A stretch of DNA of 6,583 nucleotides, taken from positions 1 through 6,583 of the forward strand of contig CALVXT010000073.1 in NCBI GenBank assembly GCA_944371545.1. The letters run 5' to 3'. A program made the translations under genes and the position numbers. This document shows, piece by piece, positions 5,490 through 6,583 of this stretch. The DNA comes from an uncultured Bacilli bacterium (lineage in GTDB: Bacteria; Bacillota_I; Bacilli_A; RF39; UBA660). Numbering within the stretch: the first letter of the stretch is position 1; the number at the start of each line of letters is the position of its first letter. The notes under the pieces are model-generated. The model did no database searches. It worked only from the letters and a program-made list of their open reading frames with translations, and was not told where the DNA came from.

Positions 5490-6583
5490 CTAAGAATATT
5501 CAATCAAATATAAACCATTACTTTTACTGTTAAACAATATACTAGTCGAATTTAAAGCAATTAATTCTCCTGAATAATTTTTCGTACCATGACCTGGTGC
5601 TTCAGCTATAGAATCCTGTGTCCAAACTCCGTTAACATTTCGATAAAAAATAAAATAAGAATAATATGTATAGTTTTTAGACGATCCTTCTCGCTTTGAA
5701 CCGCTTACATGTAAAACAATAATGTCATTCCCAATATGATTAATAGACCTTGCACTTCCATAATCCGACCAAGAAGACATAGGGATAATCTCTTTACCAT
5801 TTAATTTAATGGAAGGGGTTGAATACTTATCATTTGTAGTATCTAAAAGAACTTTTGAACCGTTATTTAAACTAATACATGTTCCGTATGTATCCCCTCT
5901 TGCAGGATGACAAACAGTCACTCTTCCTTCTTTATCATAACGATCATTCCATGGCTCCCAATAATCTTTTAAGCTTCCACTTCGCTTTTCTCTATATCCT
6001 GCATTATAGTAATAATCTACATAACAATTTTTTTGTTTAGTCTTTGAACCACATTCATAATGCAATACAACTTTTGCACGACTTGGATCGTGATACATTC
6101 CCAATATACCACCACCAAAAGAAGAAATACCAGCATCAAAAAAATCACTATCAGGTCTTTGAGATACCCAAACTGAATTACCATTTACTTTAACAATCAT
6201 TATACCAAAACTAGAAGTTTTATTTTTACTTCTATAGTTTGCTCCAGAAAATGCAATTGTATTATTATCAATTCTTACCGCTGCTGTTGTACCAATACCA
6301 TTTCCATTGTTACCAGTAGAAGTTCCATCATCGGCACGAACAATATGCTGGACAGGCCCATAAGAAACGGTTTTTCCATTAACATTAATTACTTGAGCAT
6401 CTACTTTTGAACAACGTACAATTGAACAGCTACCGCATCTTCTTTTTCCACCACATGTTTTATCTGCTTCAGATTCAAATCTAACAATTTGAGAAGTATT
6501 TAATGGAGAAATAAGACCAGTCAAATATTCTCCAACTCGCGTAATTGTCGGACCACATGCCTGAGTATTACATGTTTTAGAAT
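5490..6583 (-). CDS. C-terminal part of a secreted, Cys-containing beta-propeller-like protein (partial)
   Basis: The frame is open to the right edge, so this is the last 363 residues of a longer protein ending at TAG 5490-5492. A TTG at 6524-6522 has a GGAG nearby, but it is followed by no signal peptide while the frame continues upstream with a plausible Cys-rich segment, so I do not take it as the start. Counting from that TTG, NG-type turns recur at 49-50, 114-115, about 174-176, 242-243 and 298-299, spaced 56-67 residues. Each unit has a turn-plus-strand part and a hydrophobic strand part (TIAFSG, GILGMYH, DIIVLHVSG, SILFNSKS). This suits the blades of a beta-propeller. Ten cysteines are visible: two in a TCNTQACGP segment before the TTG, four at 24, 30, 33 and 38, and pairs at 158/167 and 205/216. 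Composition (Asn, Ser, Gly, Tyr rich) suggests export. The ligand and exact family are unknown. It is followed by the 166-residue gene in the same operon. Confidence 0.75.
   Translation of the reverse strand, partial: SKTCNTQACGPTITRVGEYLTGLISPLNTSQIVRFESEADKTCGGKRRCGSCSIVRCSKVDAQVINVNGKTVSYGPVQHIVRADDGTSTGNNGNGIGTTAAVRIDNNTIAFSGANYRSKNKTSSFGIMIVKVNGNSVWVSQRPDSDFFDAGISSFGGGILGMYHDPSRAKVVLHYECGSKTKQKNCYVDYYYNAGYREKRSGSLKDYWEPWNDRYDKEGRVTVCHPARGDTYGTCISLNNGSKVLLDTTNDKYSTPSIKLNGKEIIPMSSWSDYGSARSINHIGNDIIVLHVSGSKREGSSKNYTYYSYFIFYRNVNGVWTQDSIAEAPGHGTKNYSGELIALNSTSILFNSKSNGLYLIEYS

Noticed and set aside
6522..6524. TTG at 6524 as the true start of the propeller-like protein
   Set aside because: A GGAG lies upstream, but the frame stays open to the edge with a plausible Cys-containing sequence and no signal peptide follows the TTG, so the gene is better read as cut by the window.
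1..6583. Recoding of TGA as Trp (mycoplasma-type code)
   Set aside because: The long frames are unbroken by TGA and the Trp codons checked in several genes are TGG, so the standard bacterial code is enough.
1..6583. Mobile element, prophage, CRISPR array or RNA gene
   Set aside because: No transposase or integrase frame, spaced direct repeats or tRNA-like folds were seen, and nearly all the sequence is explained by seven coding regions.

Overview
The window is very AT-rich and almost fully coding. Its Gram-positive-type signals (AGGAGG-like ribosome binding sites, sigma-A-type promoters, terminator hairpins with U tracts), a DUF1292-like small protein, a surface protein with InlB-type repeats and the use of TGG for Trp all suggest a low-GC Firmicute. 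It is perhaps one of the uncultured gut Bacilli related to RF39 or Erysipelotrichia. Standard code 11 fits: the Trp codons checked are TGG, the long frames contain no in-frame TGA, and every stop seen is TAA or TAG. The taxonomic guess is inference.

Layout, left to right. (1) Bases 1-66 probably hold the last 21 codons of a plus-strand gene running in from the left. (2) Bases 118-1278 (minus) encode a membrane-anchored surface protein with an acidic stalk, two InlB/Listeria-Bacteroides-type repeats and a C-terminal CAP/SCP-like domain. (3) Bases 1279-1382 hold two strong divergent promoters whose -35 boxes touch. (4) Bases 1383-2940 (plus) form a two-gene operon: a CPBP intramembrane protease and a membrane-anchored metallophosphoesterase whose GNHD and GHxH motifs are degenerate. 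It ends at a hairpin terminator that also serves the convergent genes on the other side. (5) Bases 2959-6583 (minus) hold four co-directional genes, in transcription order: the C-terminal part of a Cys-containing, beta-propeller-like secreted protein (runs off the right edge), a small membrane-anchored protein, a 572-residue coiled-coil-rich protein of unknown function with its own extended -10 promoter, and a 77-residue DUF1292-like protein whose start codon overlaps the stop of the preceding gene.

The common theme is the cell surface: at least three proteins appear to be exported, and all three carry an even number of ectodomain cysteines. No function can be assigned to the 572-residue protein, the 166-residue protein or the propeller-like protein. 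The points most worth following up are the altered active site of the phosphoesterase, the coupled unknown/DUF1292-like pair, and the cryptic blade repeat of the propeller-like protein. No tRNA, rRNA, CRISPR array, transposon or phage gene was seen.
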